A stretch of 64,000 nt of DNA. Source: Weissella confusa (lineage in GTDB: Bacteria > Bacillota > Bacilli > Lactobacillales > Lactobacillaceae). The stretch lies in contig CP168942.1 in NCBI GenBank assembly GCA_041871065.1, positions 492,001 to 556,000 on the forward strand, in the 5' to 3' direction. Below are positions 15,941-25,531 of the stretch, piece after piece (the first letter of the stretch is position 1; every line of letters starts with the position of its first letter). A model generated the notes under the pieces. That model searched no databases. It had not been told where the DNA came from and saw nothing but the letters and a program-made list of their open reading frames with translations. The position numbers and the translations under genes are program-made.

Positions 15941-16361
15941 GAATTGTTGGTACGGGCACTATTTAACTATTAACATCATGCTGATGCCTCATATGTCAGT
16001 CCAAAACACAGTTACCCCCCCTATGTAAAATTTTTCAGAATTCATATTTTCTGTAAGAAACCAGTAATGTGTGTGCTCTTCTTTTAAGACACCCAGGGGC
16101 GGGGGTATTTAATTTTCAGAACACAATCGACTAATTGCCGGACAAAACAAAGCGCGCTCAAACGTGCTTATATAGCTTCTGACAGAGTGTGTAATTCAAC
16201 AAGTACGGGCTTGTTATCGTTCCCCAACTTTGGGGTGCCAATGTCGCTCCACAAATCTGCGTCACGACACTCACAGCCAAAATCTGGACTACCGGTGCCG
16301 GTCACTACTAGGTCACCACCACTAACCACGGCAAGATTACGGCAATATACGGGCAGATTTT
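15903..16361. repeat. Repeat C, copy 1 (459 bp)
   Basis: The segment is nearly identical to 30567-31026; I see about half a dozen single-base or short differences. On the minus strand it contains a 66-codon frame (16168-16371) that lacks a ribosome binding site and appears to be the tail of a longer unknown gene. Both copies end at the same base run (GGGCAGATTTT). Confidence 0.85.
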
Positions 16362-16447
16362 GAGGGCACAATAAAAGTCGGCAGCATGGCTTAGATGCTA
16401 ACCAGCTAACAGAGCAAGGACACTCGCATTTGATTTTTTTGTTGCTA

Positions 16448-16469
16448 GTGGGTGACTAAGTGGGTGACT
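16448..16469. repeat. Direct repeats resembling recombinase arm sites
   Basis: GTGGGTGACT occurs at 16448-16457 and 16460-16469 with 12-base periodicity, the same spacing as the GTACACAT pairs at the element ends. It may be a terminus of another, lost mobile element. Confidence 0.35.
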
Positions 16470-16519
16470 GACGAACGATGAAACGCTGAAACCCTTGATA
16501 CAATGCAGGTTACAGGCTG

Positions 16520-16767
16520 TGTGGTTTGTTTCCAGTCTGTTCGAAGGAACGTTGCAAAACTCTGGAATAAAGCACTCTTACTCCCGTAAGGGTCATCCTT
16601 ACGATAATGCTCGTATCGAGAGCTTCCATTCGCTCATCAAGCGCGAAATGATTTATCACGAAGAGTACAGGACCATTGATGATGTCCGGGTGTCTGTCGA
16701 GTGGTACGTGAACTGGTACAACAACAGTCGCATCAACTCACGGACTGATTGGCTTCAGACCGCCTAG
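16520..16767 (+). pseudogene. IS3-family transposase remnant (OrfB C-terminal part)
   Basis: The frame encodes the last 75-80 residues of an IS3/IS150-type transposase, including YSRKGHPYDNARIESFHSL, which holds the final Glu of the DDE triad, and a terminal YVNWYNNSRI segment. The first two catalytic Asp and OrfA are absent, and the join to the upstream sequence is abrupt near 16520. The copy cannot be active. Confidence 0.85.
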
Positions 16768-17114
16768 ACCAATGTCTGGTTTACTTAATCTCGATTATCG
16801 GCACCAGCCGGTACGACACAGTTTATAAGCCGTCACTTGTGAATTTCAAAAATTCGCCTTGTGAAGGCTTATTTACCGCACGCTACAACTTGTGAAATCC
16901 GGCCGGTTCACAATCTATACCACTCGTTTTCTCTCAACGGCAGGGCTGAGCCCTGTTCCACCTACAAAAACACCCAGAAATCACGCCATTGTAGGCTGAA
17001 ATCTGGGTTTTGAAAATTTTTCGGGGTAGCGGCACCTTGTGGTGCCAAAAAAAAACTGTCCATAATCTTGACATCAGCGCCGGTTGCTGGTATTTTTTCA
17101 TGTTGGGTAGTTAA
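16768..17114. other. Gene-free junction between IS3 remnant and surface cluster
   Basis: No coding frame is supported. The first bases probably contain the right end of the IS3 element. There are imperfect inverted repeats (TAAGCC/GGCTTA around 16828-16872, and CCCAGA/TCTGGG around 16974-17010) but no clear promoter. The region looks like joined debris. Confidence 0.5.
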
Positions 17115-19409
17115 TTGAAAATTAGTAGTGATGATGTTCAACTTTTGAAAAAACCATCATCTATTGAATACATGAACCTTACTGGTAACACAACTAACGA
17201 CACAGCTGGCGGTTATTCAACAAAGATTATGTATGTCGACAACTCTACAGCTTCTGCCGTACAAACCGTTAATAATATCTTGAGTAATCCGGTTTCACAA
17301 ATGTTGATTGCTAACGATCCTGACGGTGAGCTTGCGACGCAGGTTAAGAACTTGACTAACGAAATTGCTCGTAAGGCCAAGGTCTCTGAAGCCGCCGCCG
17401 ATTACCAAAAGCTGTTGCAATCTGCTGACTTGATCGGTTCAGGTAATGCATCGGTTGCCGTTGACGTTACGTTGACCACTTTGAGTATCAACGGTCAAAC
17501 ATATAACGTTAAGGTACCATATACGACCGACGAAGCTCGTTTGGCTTCTGACTTTAATGCTGACGGTACTGAAAAGACTGACGCACAAAAGAAAGCTGAC
17601 GACGACAAGCTAGCTACTATGCTTCACCAGGACGTGATAAAACTACTGCCTGAGCAGGTACCTGAAATTAAGACAGCTTTGGATTCCGGGCAAATTTCAC
17701 AAAATAAATTGGACAATAACACAACTGTGTCAAACTATGTTGCGCCATTGACTCAAGAAGAGTTGATGCAATACTATGCAAAGCACTCTGACGACGTTGC
17801 CCAAGCCACAGGTAAGACATACGGTGAAATTGCTACTTCAATGAAGGAAAAAATTCAGGCTAACCCTGATTTAGCATTTACCACGGTTCAATACCTGGAC
17901 TTGCCAGCAGCGCCACAAGCTTCAACATCCGTTGATACGTATTACCAAGCTGCAACTGTAAACGTTCAAACACAATTGACTAACTTGTCAACATTAACCG
18001 ACTACACGATTACGCAATTGAGCTCTGTTAAGGATGCCCTTGCCAAGGCTGATGCTGACACTAGTGACATTGATGCAAGTATTGCAATGCTAAAAGATAC
18101 CAAGAACACGTTTGAGAGTATCATCCAAGGTGCTGCCATTAACGGTTCAACATCTGATTACTTCTACGCCCGTTCACAGACATTGTTGGCTACTAACGAA
18201 GTAGCCATAACGACAGCGACAGCCGTTGACCAAGTTCACGAGTCTGTCACTGAGAACAAAGGCGCATTGGAAGAAGCCGGATTTGATACTTCAGCATTGA
18301 CTGAGTCTGTTATGGATAAGGCTGACAAATTGATCGACGCTGCTGTAAATGGTAAAACATTTACTCAAGAAATGGCGGACGCTGTTAAGAATGGTCCAAC
18401 TGCGTTCGTGGATGGTACAGAAATCCAAGGATTGGTTAAGCCTGATACAATTACGGACTTGTTGAACAATATTACTGCTCTTGAAAAACAGACGGATAGT
18501 TCAGGAAAGACTTTCTTGCAGTCATCAACTGTCACTCAACTGGTAACTGACTTGAGTAATTTGGGACAAGTTGTTTTGAACACGGTTACTAAGGACAAGG
18601 CTGCTGATTTGACTGCTGAAACTGTTGCTAAAGTGACTGGTAAAGATATTGCAGACGTTAAGACTGACGCAAAAGAAATTGCCAGTGCTATCAAGGATAA
18701 TAACATGGGTACGGTTGATACCTCTGGTACTGTGGACACGACGAGCGTTGATAAGGTGGTTAACGTGTCTCAAAGTCAAAACGGTAACAAGACGGCGGTG
18801 GTTGATGATCCTAAGCCAGATAACTCAAGTACTAAGCCAGATGAACCAACGACTAAACCTGATGATTCGACCACTAAGCCAGGCGATTCAACTTCAGACA
18901 ACCAACCAGAAGCTAAGTTGCAAACGGCAATCATCGATACGATGAAGGGTGCAACAGCGAAAATTGGGGACACCAAGTTGCAGTCGGGTACCGGAGAGTT
19001 TGGCCTTAGCATTACTGATTCTCGTAAGACACGTAGCAACATTACAATCGGTGCGCAACTATCAAAGCCGTTTACTTATGATGACGGTACTGTTATGAAG
19101 AACGCTAAAGTGATGCTGGAATCAAGTAAAACGGTCACTGACGCAATCAAGGCAACTGACTTTGATAATCTATTTGGTGGTGAAACAACCACCAATGGTG
19201 TTACGCAGCAAAACGCTTTGACGTTGGCTACAAACGAAGGCACCACTGGTCAAATGCAGGTTGCAATGGGTACGCCAAGTGATGATAAGCCGTTCGAGAT
19301 TTCGTTCGACCACATGTGCGTGTCAGATTCAGATACTTCAGAGATGAAGGTCGGCTCTGCAACGGCGACAGTTACGTGGACCGTGTCTAACGGTGTCTGG
19401 AACAACTAA
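17115..19409 (+). CDS. Large WxL-like surface protein, probably lacking its N terminus
   Basis: The 764-residue frame begins at TTG 17115, one codon after a stop, without a signal peptide or clear ribosome binding site, although neighbours in the cluster have both. The product is Thr/Asp/Lys-rich and helical up to about 570, then has a Pro-rich linker with TKPD repeats (about 570-600), then a WxL-type C-terminal domain. In that domain the first motif reads FGLSITDSR (Trp replaced by Phe) and the distal motif VTWTV is kept. WxL domains bind peptidoglycan and associate with the DUF916 partner encoded downstream. The gene was probably truncated at the IS junction. Confidence 0.6.
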   Translation: MKISSDDVQLLKKPSSIEYMNLTGNTTNDTAGGYSTKIMYVDNSTASAVQTVNNILSNPVSQMLIANDPDGELATQVKNLTNEIARKAKVSEAAADYQKLLQSADLIGSGNASVAVDVTLTTLSINGQTYNVKVPYTTDEARLASDFNADGTEKTDAQKKADDDKLATMLHQDVIKLLPEQVPEIKTALDSGQISQNKLDNNTTVSNYVAPLTQEELMQYYAKHSDDVAQATGKTYGEIATSMKEKIQANPDLAFTTVQYLDLPAAPQASTSVDTYYQAATVNVQTQLTNLSTLTDYTITQLSSVKDALAKADADTSDIDASIAMLKDTKNTFESIIQGAAINGSTSDYFYARSQTLLATNEVAITTATAVDQVHESVTENKGALEEAGFDTSALTESVMDKADKLIDAAVNGKTFTQEMADAVKNGPTAFVDGTEIQGLVKPDTITDLLNNITALEKQTDSSGKTFLQSSTVTQLVTDLSNLGQVVLNTVTKDKAADLTAETVAKVTGKDIADVKTDAKEIASAIKDNNMGTVDTSGTVDTTSVDKVVNVSQSQNGNKTAVVDDPKPDNSSTKPDEPTTKPDDSTTKPGDSTSDNQPEAKLQTAIIDTMKGATAKIGDTKLQSGTGEFGLSITDSRKTRSNITIGAQLSKPFTYDDGTVMKNAKVMLESSKTVTDAIKATDFDNLFGGETTTNGVTQQNALTLATNEGTTGQMQVAMGTPSDDKPFEISFDHMCVSDSDTSEMKVGSATATVTWTVSNGVWNN

Positions 19410-19432
19410 TTAATAACCGCAATTCGTAACCA

Positions 19433-19470
19433 AGCGAGGCAGATGACTGCGAGCGTCATCTTCGGTTTTT
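19433..19470 (+). terminator. Intrinsic terminator
   Basis: AGATGAC pairs with GTCATCT around TGCGAGC, with flanking partial pairing and T5. Confidence 0.65.
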
Positions 19471-19526
19471 GACAGGAGTGTCGTAAAACACTACATTATG
19501 AACTTATTTATAAGGGGTAAAGAGAT

Positions 19527-20168
19527 ATGGCATTAGCTATTTCACGTAAACAAGTTGTGGCAACTGTTCTTGTAGCAGGTTCATTCTTGGGATTGGCATC
19601 AACTTCAGCTATCTACGCTGACGCTGACGCAACACCACAATCGACTGTTGCGTCAGATTCAACGACGAACAAGTCAAGTCAAACAACAACGGGTAAGGTT
19701 ACGTTCACAGGTGGTGACCTAACACTTTCAGGGTTGGAGGATCCGGAGCCTTTTAGTGCTAGTGTCTCAGATGCTTATGCTGGATTTTCTAAGGAAACTG
19801 AAATGGCACCTCTTACGGTGCTAGACAATCTTGGTGACGGTGGAAATTGGACACTTACAGCAACAGCTGCTGGCTGGATCCCAGAAAGTTCAGATTCTTC
19901 ACCAATAGGTGCTAGTGTCTTGAATAATAATGGAAAGTTGGGTATTTCTGGTGTCAAGGTCAACGGCAATGATGCCAAACCAGCAGGGACTCTTGTTAAA
20001 GGCCAATCAGTAGAAATTGCTAAGGGTAGCGCAGAAGATAACGGCGATAATAATGTGGCGTCTGGATATTACACGTTTGAATTGCAAAAAGGGACGAACA
20101 TGCGTACGGGAATATACACAAATACAATTACTTGGACTCTATCAAGCCAGCCAGAAAACAAAAACTAA
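19527..20168 (+). CDS. WxL-domain surface protein
   Basis: The 213-residue protein starts behind AAGGGG, has a signal peptide (cleavage probably after the ASTSAIYA region, about residue 31) and then a single WxL domain. Both hallmark motifs are present: WTLTATAAGW near residue 107 and TITWTLS near the C terminus. Such proteins attach non-covalently to peptidoglycan. It lies between the large WxL-like gene and the DUF916/DUF3324 gene, the standard order of csc-type clusters in Lactobacillales. Confidence 0.85.
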   Translation: MALAISRKQVVATVLVAGSFLGLASTSAIYADADATPQSTVASDSTTNKSSQTTTGKVTFTGGDLTLSGLEDPEPFSASVSDAYAGFSKETEMAPLTVLDNLGDGGNWTLTATAAGWIPESSDSSPIGASVLNNNGKLGISGVKVNGNDAKPAGTLVKGQSVEIAKGSAEDNGDNNVASGYYTFELQKGTNMRTGIYTNTITWTLSSQPENKN

Positions 20169-20244
20169 AATTGATACAGAGCACTTACTTTTATGCTACG
20201 CTTAGAGGTACGTGTTCTTTTTATCTGGAGAGAGGTTTTAAGAC

Positions 20245-21342
20245 ATGAAGAGAAAAGTGGTGCTGATAGCTGCTTTGTTGTTGGGCGCAGTGGTAACGTT
20301 CCCAACCCAAGCGAATGCGGCTGACGCAAATTTGAAGGTGACACCGGTTCAAGCACCTTCACAACGTGATAAAGAAGAGAGTTTCTTCGATTTAGTATTG
20401 CAACCGGGTCAAAGCGGAATGTTGACTGTACAACTGCAAAATCCAACTAAGAAGGATATGGTTGTTGATGCAACGGTCGCTCCTGCTTCTACTAGTGATA
20501 GTGGTAGTGTGCAATATACCAATCAAGTTAAGCTTGATCCATCATTGGCAGTTAATGTGAAAGACTTGGTCGAAGCGCCTAAGAAGGTGACGGTCCCTGC
20601 TGGTCAAACCATTACTTATAGCGCTAAGTTAACAATGCCAACGACGTCGTTGACGGGTATGACAGCTGGGGCACTTATCTTCGCGCCAGAAGATAGTACC
20701 AAGTCATCTGCTGGACAAGGCATGGGTATTATCAACAAGCTTCAATATGCCGTTGCTGTGCTGGCCCGCAATGAAAATACGACGTGGGACCCAGCTTTGA
20801 CAATTGATGGGGCAACGGCAAAGAATCAAGAAGGTGCGACGAACATTGCGGTGCACCTTCGTAATACGGCAGCGACCTACCTAAACCAGTTGGCAGTTGA
20901 AACGACCGTCTCACGCAACGGTAAGACTTATTCACGTAGCCAAGATGATATGCAGATGGCGCCTAATTCTGATTTCAATTTTTCGGTACCATTGAAGGAT
21001 AACGTGACAGCTGGCCAGTATTCCGTTGCCACAACGGCCTACTACGTTAAGGACCCTGCCGGACAGTACCAAGATGATAAGGGACAGCACTACAAGTTCA
21101 AGGCGACGTATGATGGCAAAGTTAACGTAACGGCTAAAAAGGCACAATCACTAAATAGGGTGCTTAAGCAAGCTAAGGGTGGTATGCCAACAATGATCAA
21201 GGTCGGCATTACGGCGATTGTAGTTTTGGCTGCGCTAGTGCTTGGCATGGTTATCATGATGATGAAGCGTCGCAAGAAGGAATCAAATCGTTTGGCTGAT
21301 TTGGAAGCAGAATTGCAATCATTGAAAGCACAACAAAAGTAA
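20245..21342 (+). CDS. WxL-interacting protein (DUF916-DUF3324, membrane anchored)
   Basis: The 365-residue protein has a signal peptide ending at about residue 25 (ANAADA), a DUF916-type region (about 30-150: FFDLVLQPGQSGMLTVQL, with later LTGMTAGALIF), a DUF3324-type region (about 155-300) and a C-terminal membrane helix (about 317-339) followed by a basic RRKKE stop-transfer and a cytoplasmic coil. In characterised clusters this protein binds both peptidoglycan and WxL partners. The start follows GGAGAGAGG. A terminator ends the unit at 21358-21390. Confidence 0.88.
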   Translation: MKRKVVLIAALLLGAVVTFPTQANAADANLKVTPVQAPSQRDKEESFFDLVLQPGQSGMLTVQLQNPTKKDMVVDATVAPASTSDSGSVQYTNQVKLDPSLAVNVKDLVEAPKKVTVPAGQTITYSAKLTMPTTSLTGMTAGALIFAPEDSTKSSAGQGMGIINKLQYAVAVLARNENTTWDPALTIDGATAKNQEGATNIAVHLRNTAATYLNQLAVETTVSRNGKTYSRSQDDMQMAPNSDFNFSVPLKDNVTAGQYSVATTAYYVKDPAGQYQDDKGQHYKFKATYDGKVNVTAKKAQSLNRVLKQAKGGMPTMIKVGITAIVVLAALVLGMVIMMMKRRKKESNRLADLEAELQSLKAQQK

Positions 21343-21357
21343 ATAATGATATGAATG

Positions 21358-21390
21358 AAACGCTTTTTGAGAAATCAAAAGGCGTTTTTA
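21358..21390 (+). terminator. Intrinsic terminator
   Basis: AAACGCTTTT pairs with AAAAGGCGTTT around GAGAAATC and runs into T5. Confidence 0.75.
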
Positions 21391-21538
21391 ATTATTTGGG
21401 ACATCGTTCCCCTTATCTAAACCCCGTAATAGCAACGTTTCTAGCGCCTGGAAGTTTTCGGGACTTTATGAAATGTCCTTTATTTGGGCTAGTAAACTTA
21501 CTAATGGGAAGAAAGTAAGTGGAAGGGGCAAATAACGT

Positions 21539-23623
21539 ATGAAGCGATTTACTGGTTTGATGTTAACAGCAATGATTTTGGGTGGACTCGCTAATAATTT
21601 TGTTTTGCCAAATGGTTTGCCCCAGCTTACTCAAGTACAAGTATCTGATCATGTGACGGCAGCAAGCTTTTCAACACGTACGTTGACGAGCTATCAGATT
21701 CCAAAAGCAGTTGTTCAAACGATTTTGGATAATAGCCTGATGTCTGACGGCAAGACGCCAACAGCTGACGGCAAAACGGTGGACAACTTCACAATCGGTG
21801 ATGTTCAAAACCTCAAGGTGCTATCACTAGCAACACGCACAAAGAATAGTGACGGGACATATACATCGAAAGCCAACGCGGCGGTTGCTGATTGGCTAGA
21901 ATCGATGGACTATGCAACAAAGAATCCAGGTTCGCAAGTGTTGCAGACCAAGGATGCCGTGTTGGGGGCAGGAAACTTGTCTGACGGAAAAATTAAGGCA
22001 CAAACATTTTTGCAGAATGGTGTTCCGACATATTCAGACAACCAGTACTATAATCCAACGCCGGTTTTGAACATTCTTATGGCAATTATCAATTCTGCCA
22101 CGAATGCGACAACGTTGGATTTGACGGGGATGTTGTCAAAGGTGCCAAGTAAAACAAATTACGGCACTGTGCACATGGGAATTTTGGCGTTGCTTCAAAC
22201 GCCTCAATTAACAAACTTGAAGACCTTGAATCTGGGTGACAACCAAATTGGAGTGGACAAGGTGACGGCCGGATTTGATAGCAATGCTTACTATCTTTTC
22301 CGTTCAACCACGTTAACGTCAAGCTCGGTTACAGATTTGGATTTGTCCGATAATGGGTTTACGACATTGGATGACAATATTTTAAGTGGTATTGGGTCAC
22401 AAATTTCTGGATTGAATTTCGCCGGGAACAACATCACGTCGATTAGTTACAACAACGGAACCACGTTTTCTAATGCATCTAAGTCCGAAGGTGGAAGCGT
22501 TAACTTGTCTGGTAGTGATAATCTGGATGTTTCAGGAAATACAGCTTATGTTATCGCAAGTGCGTTGAATTCTGGTGGTGCATCATTGACGTTGGATAAT
22601 AAAACAGCTAATGCGCTGGCTACGAACCAAATTGCAAATGGTAATAGTTGGCCAGGGGTTAACTCTGACGGGTTTACGGCCATTGTACCGCAATTGTCAG
22701 GTGATACAGTGGCAACCATTGTTGATAAGAATGCAACGGCGGTGACGTCGAATGTCTTGGAGACAATCGCGACGAAAAACGTGGATGCCCTGGATTCTAA
22801 GACGTTGACGAACTTGGCGAATAATAACGCCAGCGCAATCACATCCAACGCCTTGTCATCAATCGCGACCAATAATGCAGGGGCGATTAATAGTGACGTC
22901 GTATCATCAGTTTTGGCAAAGCAACCGGATGCGATCACATCGGATTCTTTGACTGCAATTGCTAAGAACAGTGGTGATGCACTTGGGAGCGACGTCATTT
23001 CTAATATTTTGACGAAGCAGCCAGATGCCATCACGTCGGATTCCTTGACCGCGATTGCCAAGAACGACGGTAATGCTGCCACTTTGGCAGATATTGCGAA
23101 GAAGGTGCCTGACGCGGTGGACTCAAAGGCCATTGCGAACATTGCGGCGCAAAGCCCAGATGTGTTGACACCGGATTTGGTTAAGTATTTGGCTTTTTCT
23201 GGTGCACTGGATTTAGATACGTTGAAGACGATTGCGGTTAATAAGCCAGATGCGTTAACTAATTTGTCAGATACGGATAAGCAAAATGTTATCGAAGCCG
23301 CTGGTGGCGCGGATAAGGTTGGGGATGTCGTGAACAATCCAACTTCTGTTCCTAAGTCGGAAGCAACGAAGCCGTCAACAGATGTGTCCGGTGGTGATGA
23401 GACACCAGCAAGCAAGGTGACTGTGGATAAGACAGATTTGTCATTTGGAACGGTGAATCTGTCCGAGTGCACATCAAATTCAGTTTTGCATGCTACTGTT
23501 GGCTTAACGGTTAGTGGTACCTTGATGAAGGGCGCAACATTAAGTGTTGCGGCTGATGCCTGGCAAGGTGCTGATGGTACGGTAGCATTTAAACCAACGT
23601 TCAAATTGGATGGTCAAGAGTAA
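21539..23623 (+). CDS. LRR and 16-residue-repeat surface protein, cut by an in-frame stop
   Basis: The protein has a signal peptide (about 1-40), a leucine-rich-repeat stretch (about 195-310, with LKTLNLGDNQIG, VTDLDLSDNGF, ISGLNFAGNNIT), a solenoid of about 12 tandem 16-residue units (about 398-590; for example QPDAITSDSLTAIAKN, present twice), and a C-terminal WxL-like region that begins near residue 625. TAA at 23621-23623 interrupts this last domain, but the frame stays open for another 67 codons to TAG 23825-23827. The product as read lacks part of the wall-binding domain. The start at 21539 follows GGAAGGGG at long spacing. Confidence 0.75.
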   Translation: MKRFTGLMLTAMILGGLANNFVLPNGLPQLTQVQVSDHVTAASFSTRTLTSYQIPKAVVQTILDNSLMSDGKTPTADGKTVDNFTIGDVQNLKVLSLATRTKNSDGTYTSKANAAVADWLESMDYATKNPGSQVLQTKDAVLGAGNLSDGKIKAQTFLQNGVPTYSDNQYYNPTPVLNILMAIINSATNATTLDLTGMLSKVPSKTNYGTVHMGILALLQTPQLTNLKTLNLGDNQIGVDKVTAGFDSNAYYLFRSTTLTSSSVTDLDLSDNGFTTLDDNILSGIGSQISGLNFAGNNITSISYNNGTTFSNASKSEGGSVNLSGSDNLDVSGNTAYVIASALNSGGASLTLDNKTANALATNQIANGNSWPGVNSDGFTAIVPQLSGDTVATIVDKNATAVTSNVLETIATKNVDALDSKTLTNLANNNASAITSNALSSIATNNAGAINSDVVSSVLAKQPDAITSDSLTAIAKNSGDALGSDVISNILTKQPDAITSDSLTAIAKNDGNAATLADIAKKVPDAVDSKAIANIAAQSPDVLTPDLVKYLAFSGALDLDTLKTIAVNKPDALTNLSDTDKQNVIEAAGGADKVGDVVNNPTSVPKSEATKPSTDVSGGDETPASKVTVDKTDLSFGTVNLSECTSNSVLHATVGLTVSGTLMKGATLSVAADAWQGADGTVAFKPTFKLDGQE

Positions 23624-23827
23624 GTTTCTAATAAGACGATTGATCAATCGGTATCAGTTGGAGCAGGTATGCAGTCTGTTGTGAGTGCAGATACTGCCAA
23701 TCGGGCATTTAAGCTCGTTTTTGATAAAATTGGCATGACGAATGTGTCAGGGGTTAAAGCCAATCATACGTATACTGGTTCAGTACGTGGGCAAGTTGGT
23801 GTTATGCCATCAGAAACACAAAATTAG
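23624..23827 (+). pseudogene. In-frame continuation of the WxL-like domain after a nonsense codon
   Basis: The 67 codons after the TAA read on in the same frame without another stop and have the composition and motif order expected of the end of a WxL-type domain (ANRAFKLVFDKIGM, then TYTGSVRGQVGVMP). This indicates a recent nonsense mutation or readthrough, not a natural end of the gene. No start codon with a ribosome binding site is present. Confidence 0.7.
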
Positions 23828-23849
23828 TATTAATTAAGAGACAGATAAG

Positions 23850-23879
23850 AAAGCCGTGGGTTGTGCCACGGCTTTTTCT
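23850..23879 (+). terminator. Intrinsic terminator after the surface-protein gene
   Basis: AAGCCGTGGG pairs with GCCACGGCTT and runs into T5. It lies after the TAG at 23825, not after the TAA at 23621, which supports the longer original gene. Confidence 0.8.
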
Positions 23880-23913
23880 GTTACAATGAATATATTAGAA
23901 ACGTTTGTAAAGA

Positions 23914-25445
23914 GGTTCAAAGTCAAATGGTACTGATGACCGGTAAAATTTAATATTTTGAACCTTGCTTAGGCAGCTGACTTCACATTGTTGAGATCAG
24001 CTGCCTTTTGCTTATAGTTCATTGAGTAGAAACTATTCTTGAATGAGATAAGAATACGTAGACGAAAGTTTTTGAAACTACGGAACCCGTATGCCGTGCG
24101 CTTAATTGCTTTGATTTTATTGTTTGAACCTTCTATTGGTCCGTTTGAGAATCCGTAGATAAAGCTGTTTATTATTTCGTCGAAGTGCTTGCGGATAGTG
24201 CGACGAACCTTCTTCATTGCCTTTGGCAATGAGCGGTATTGGGCATCATTTTTTGTGGGATATAGAACAGACTTGAGTTCAGCTTCATCACGAGTTTCGA
24301 TGGCGTAAAGAATCCCTTGGTAGAAAGCGTATGCGTCACGCAGTTCATCAGAGAGCGCCAGTAGGCGGTCGATAACTTCTTTATCAGTTAAATAGGCATG
24401 CTTAAAATTGATTCGATTTTTGCGGGTCGTGTAATCGAGTGCAGTTTCGTGCTTCATAAGTAGTGTCCAAAAGCGCTTTAGTTGGCGATACTCTTTGCTG
24501 TCTGACCCGAATTGTTTCATAACTCTGATACGAACCTTGTTTAGTTCACGGTATGCTTGAGTTACGACGTGAAATCTGTCGGCTACGATGTTTGCGTTTG
24601 GAAATAAATCCTTAATCATAGCTCTGTAAGGGGTGAATAAATCCACAGTAATGGTTTTAACAGCAGCTCGAGCTGCTGGACTGTATTGATTGAAATAGGC
24701 ACGGAGCTGACCAGCACCGCGATCCTTCATGACATCTAGAATGCGGTGGTTAACAGAATCGATTAAAATCATGCTCATTCCACTAGTTGCGAACTTACCT
24801 GATTTGAAGTCATCGAACGCGATGTTTTGTGGCAGGTAATGGAAATTTTTTTTGTTGTAAAAGAATAAGCCTTCGGCTGCACGCATTACGGTTTGCGTTG
24901 ATATGTTGTTATCTAAGGCGATGTGCTTTTGACTAACGTTTTCACTTAGTTCCATTGCTGCGGTTTGTTTAACCTTATCGATGATATGGTTGTTTGGTTG
25001 AATGTCAGTGAGGTGCGCAATGGACGTGTGTCCACATTTCTTGCATAGAAATTTTTGCTTTCGGATTCTATAGTTTTGAAACTTGAATGCGCTACGTGGC
25101 CCTTTATGAGTAACCATTTTGGTACCATTGTGAACCATTGGAGTTCCGCATTTTTCGCAGTTGGTAGCGTATGTCAGAAGGAGATTCCAAGTAATTGTAG
25201 CGGTTCCGTTGCGATTAGTTTCATTGAAGTGTTGTTCTGCTTTTGGATCAAAATCAACATCTAAGTCTGTTAATCCAATTAAAATTCTGATATCGTTATC
25301 CATGTTGGGCTATCCTTTCGAGGGTATTTTGGGCAGACTGGTTGCAGCTGGGCTGTCCTTTTTAATTTTTACACCAAAAAACCAAAAAAGGTCCATCAAC
25401 CAATCGCGTGAGCGAGTGGTCATCAGTACCAAATATTTTAGAGCC
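23914..25445. mobile_element. ISL3-family insertion sequence, complete
   Basis: The 1532-bp element has 28-base imperfect terminal inverted repeats (23914-23941 and 25418-25445), 21 of 28 positions identical and sharing GGTACTGATGACC. It carries one intact transposase on the minus strand. I cannot find an 8-bp target duplication at the ends, so one flank may have been rearranged after insertion. Confidence 0.8.
23969..25303 (-). CDS. tnp: ISL3-family transposase
   Basis: The 444-residue transposase starts at ATG 25303 behind AAAGGAT. It has the N-terminal zinc-ribbon pattern of the family (CEKC near residue 49 and CKKC near 91), an HTH region, and a DDE domain with likely Asp in LIDSVNHR and in VDLFTPYR or VADRFHV, and Glu in GPIEGSNNKIK. 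The frame is intact and both terminal repeats are present, so the element could still be mobile. Confidence 0.9.
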   Translation of the reverse strand: MDNDIRILIGLTDLDVDFDPKAEQHFNETNRNGTATITWNLLLTYATNCEKCGTPMVHNGTKMVTHKGPRSAFKFQNYRIRKQKFLCKKCGHTSIAHLTDIQPNNHIIDKVKQTAAMELSENVSQKHIALDNNISTQTVMRAAEGLFFYNKKNFHYLPQNIAFDDFKSGKFATSGMSMILIDSVNHRILDVMKDRGAGQLRAYFNQYSPAARAAVKTITVDLFTPYRAMIKDLFPNANIVADRFHVVTQAYRELNKVRIRVMKQFGSDSKEYRQLKRFWTLLMKHETALDYTTRKNRINFKHAYLTDKEVIDRLLALSDELRDAYAFYQGILYAIETRDEAELKSVLYPTKNDAQYRSLPKAMKKVRRTIRKHFDEIINSFIYGFSNGPIEGSNNKIKAIKRTAYGFRSFKNFRLRILISFKNSFYSMNYKQKAADLNNVKSAA

Positions 25446-25531
25446 TTTTTTTGAGCAACGTATTGCGTGAGAAGCATGAGCGCGTGTGAGACGTTTTTAC
25501 ATTTTTGTGAGTAATTTCTGATTGATAATTA

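Noticed and set aside
16168..16371. Short minus-strand frame inside repeat C (also at 30833-31048)
   Set aside because: No start site is supported in either copy; the upstream joins differ, so it is the tail of a lost gene carried by the repeat and is reported only as part of it.
22546..23604. Long minus-strand open frame of 352 codons opposite the repeat-bearing surface gene
   Set aside because: It lacks a ribosome binding site and exists because the repetitive, TTG-rich plus-strand gene avoids stops in this antisense frame; the encoded sequence has no domain logic.
23906..25453. Target-site duplication of the ISL3-like element
   Set aside because: The eight bases on the two sides (TGTAAAGA and TTTTTTTG) do not match, so no duplication is claimed.
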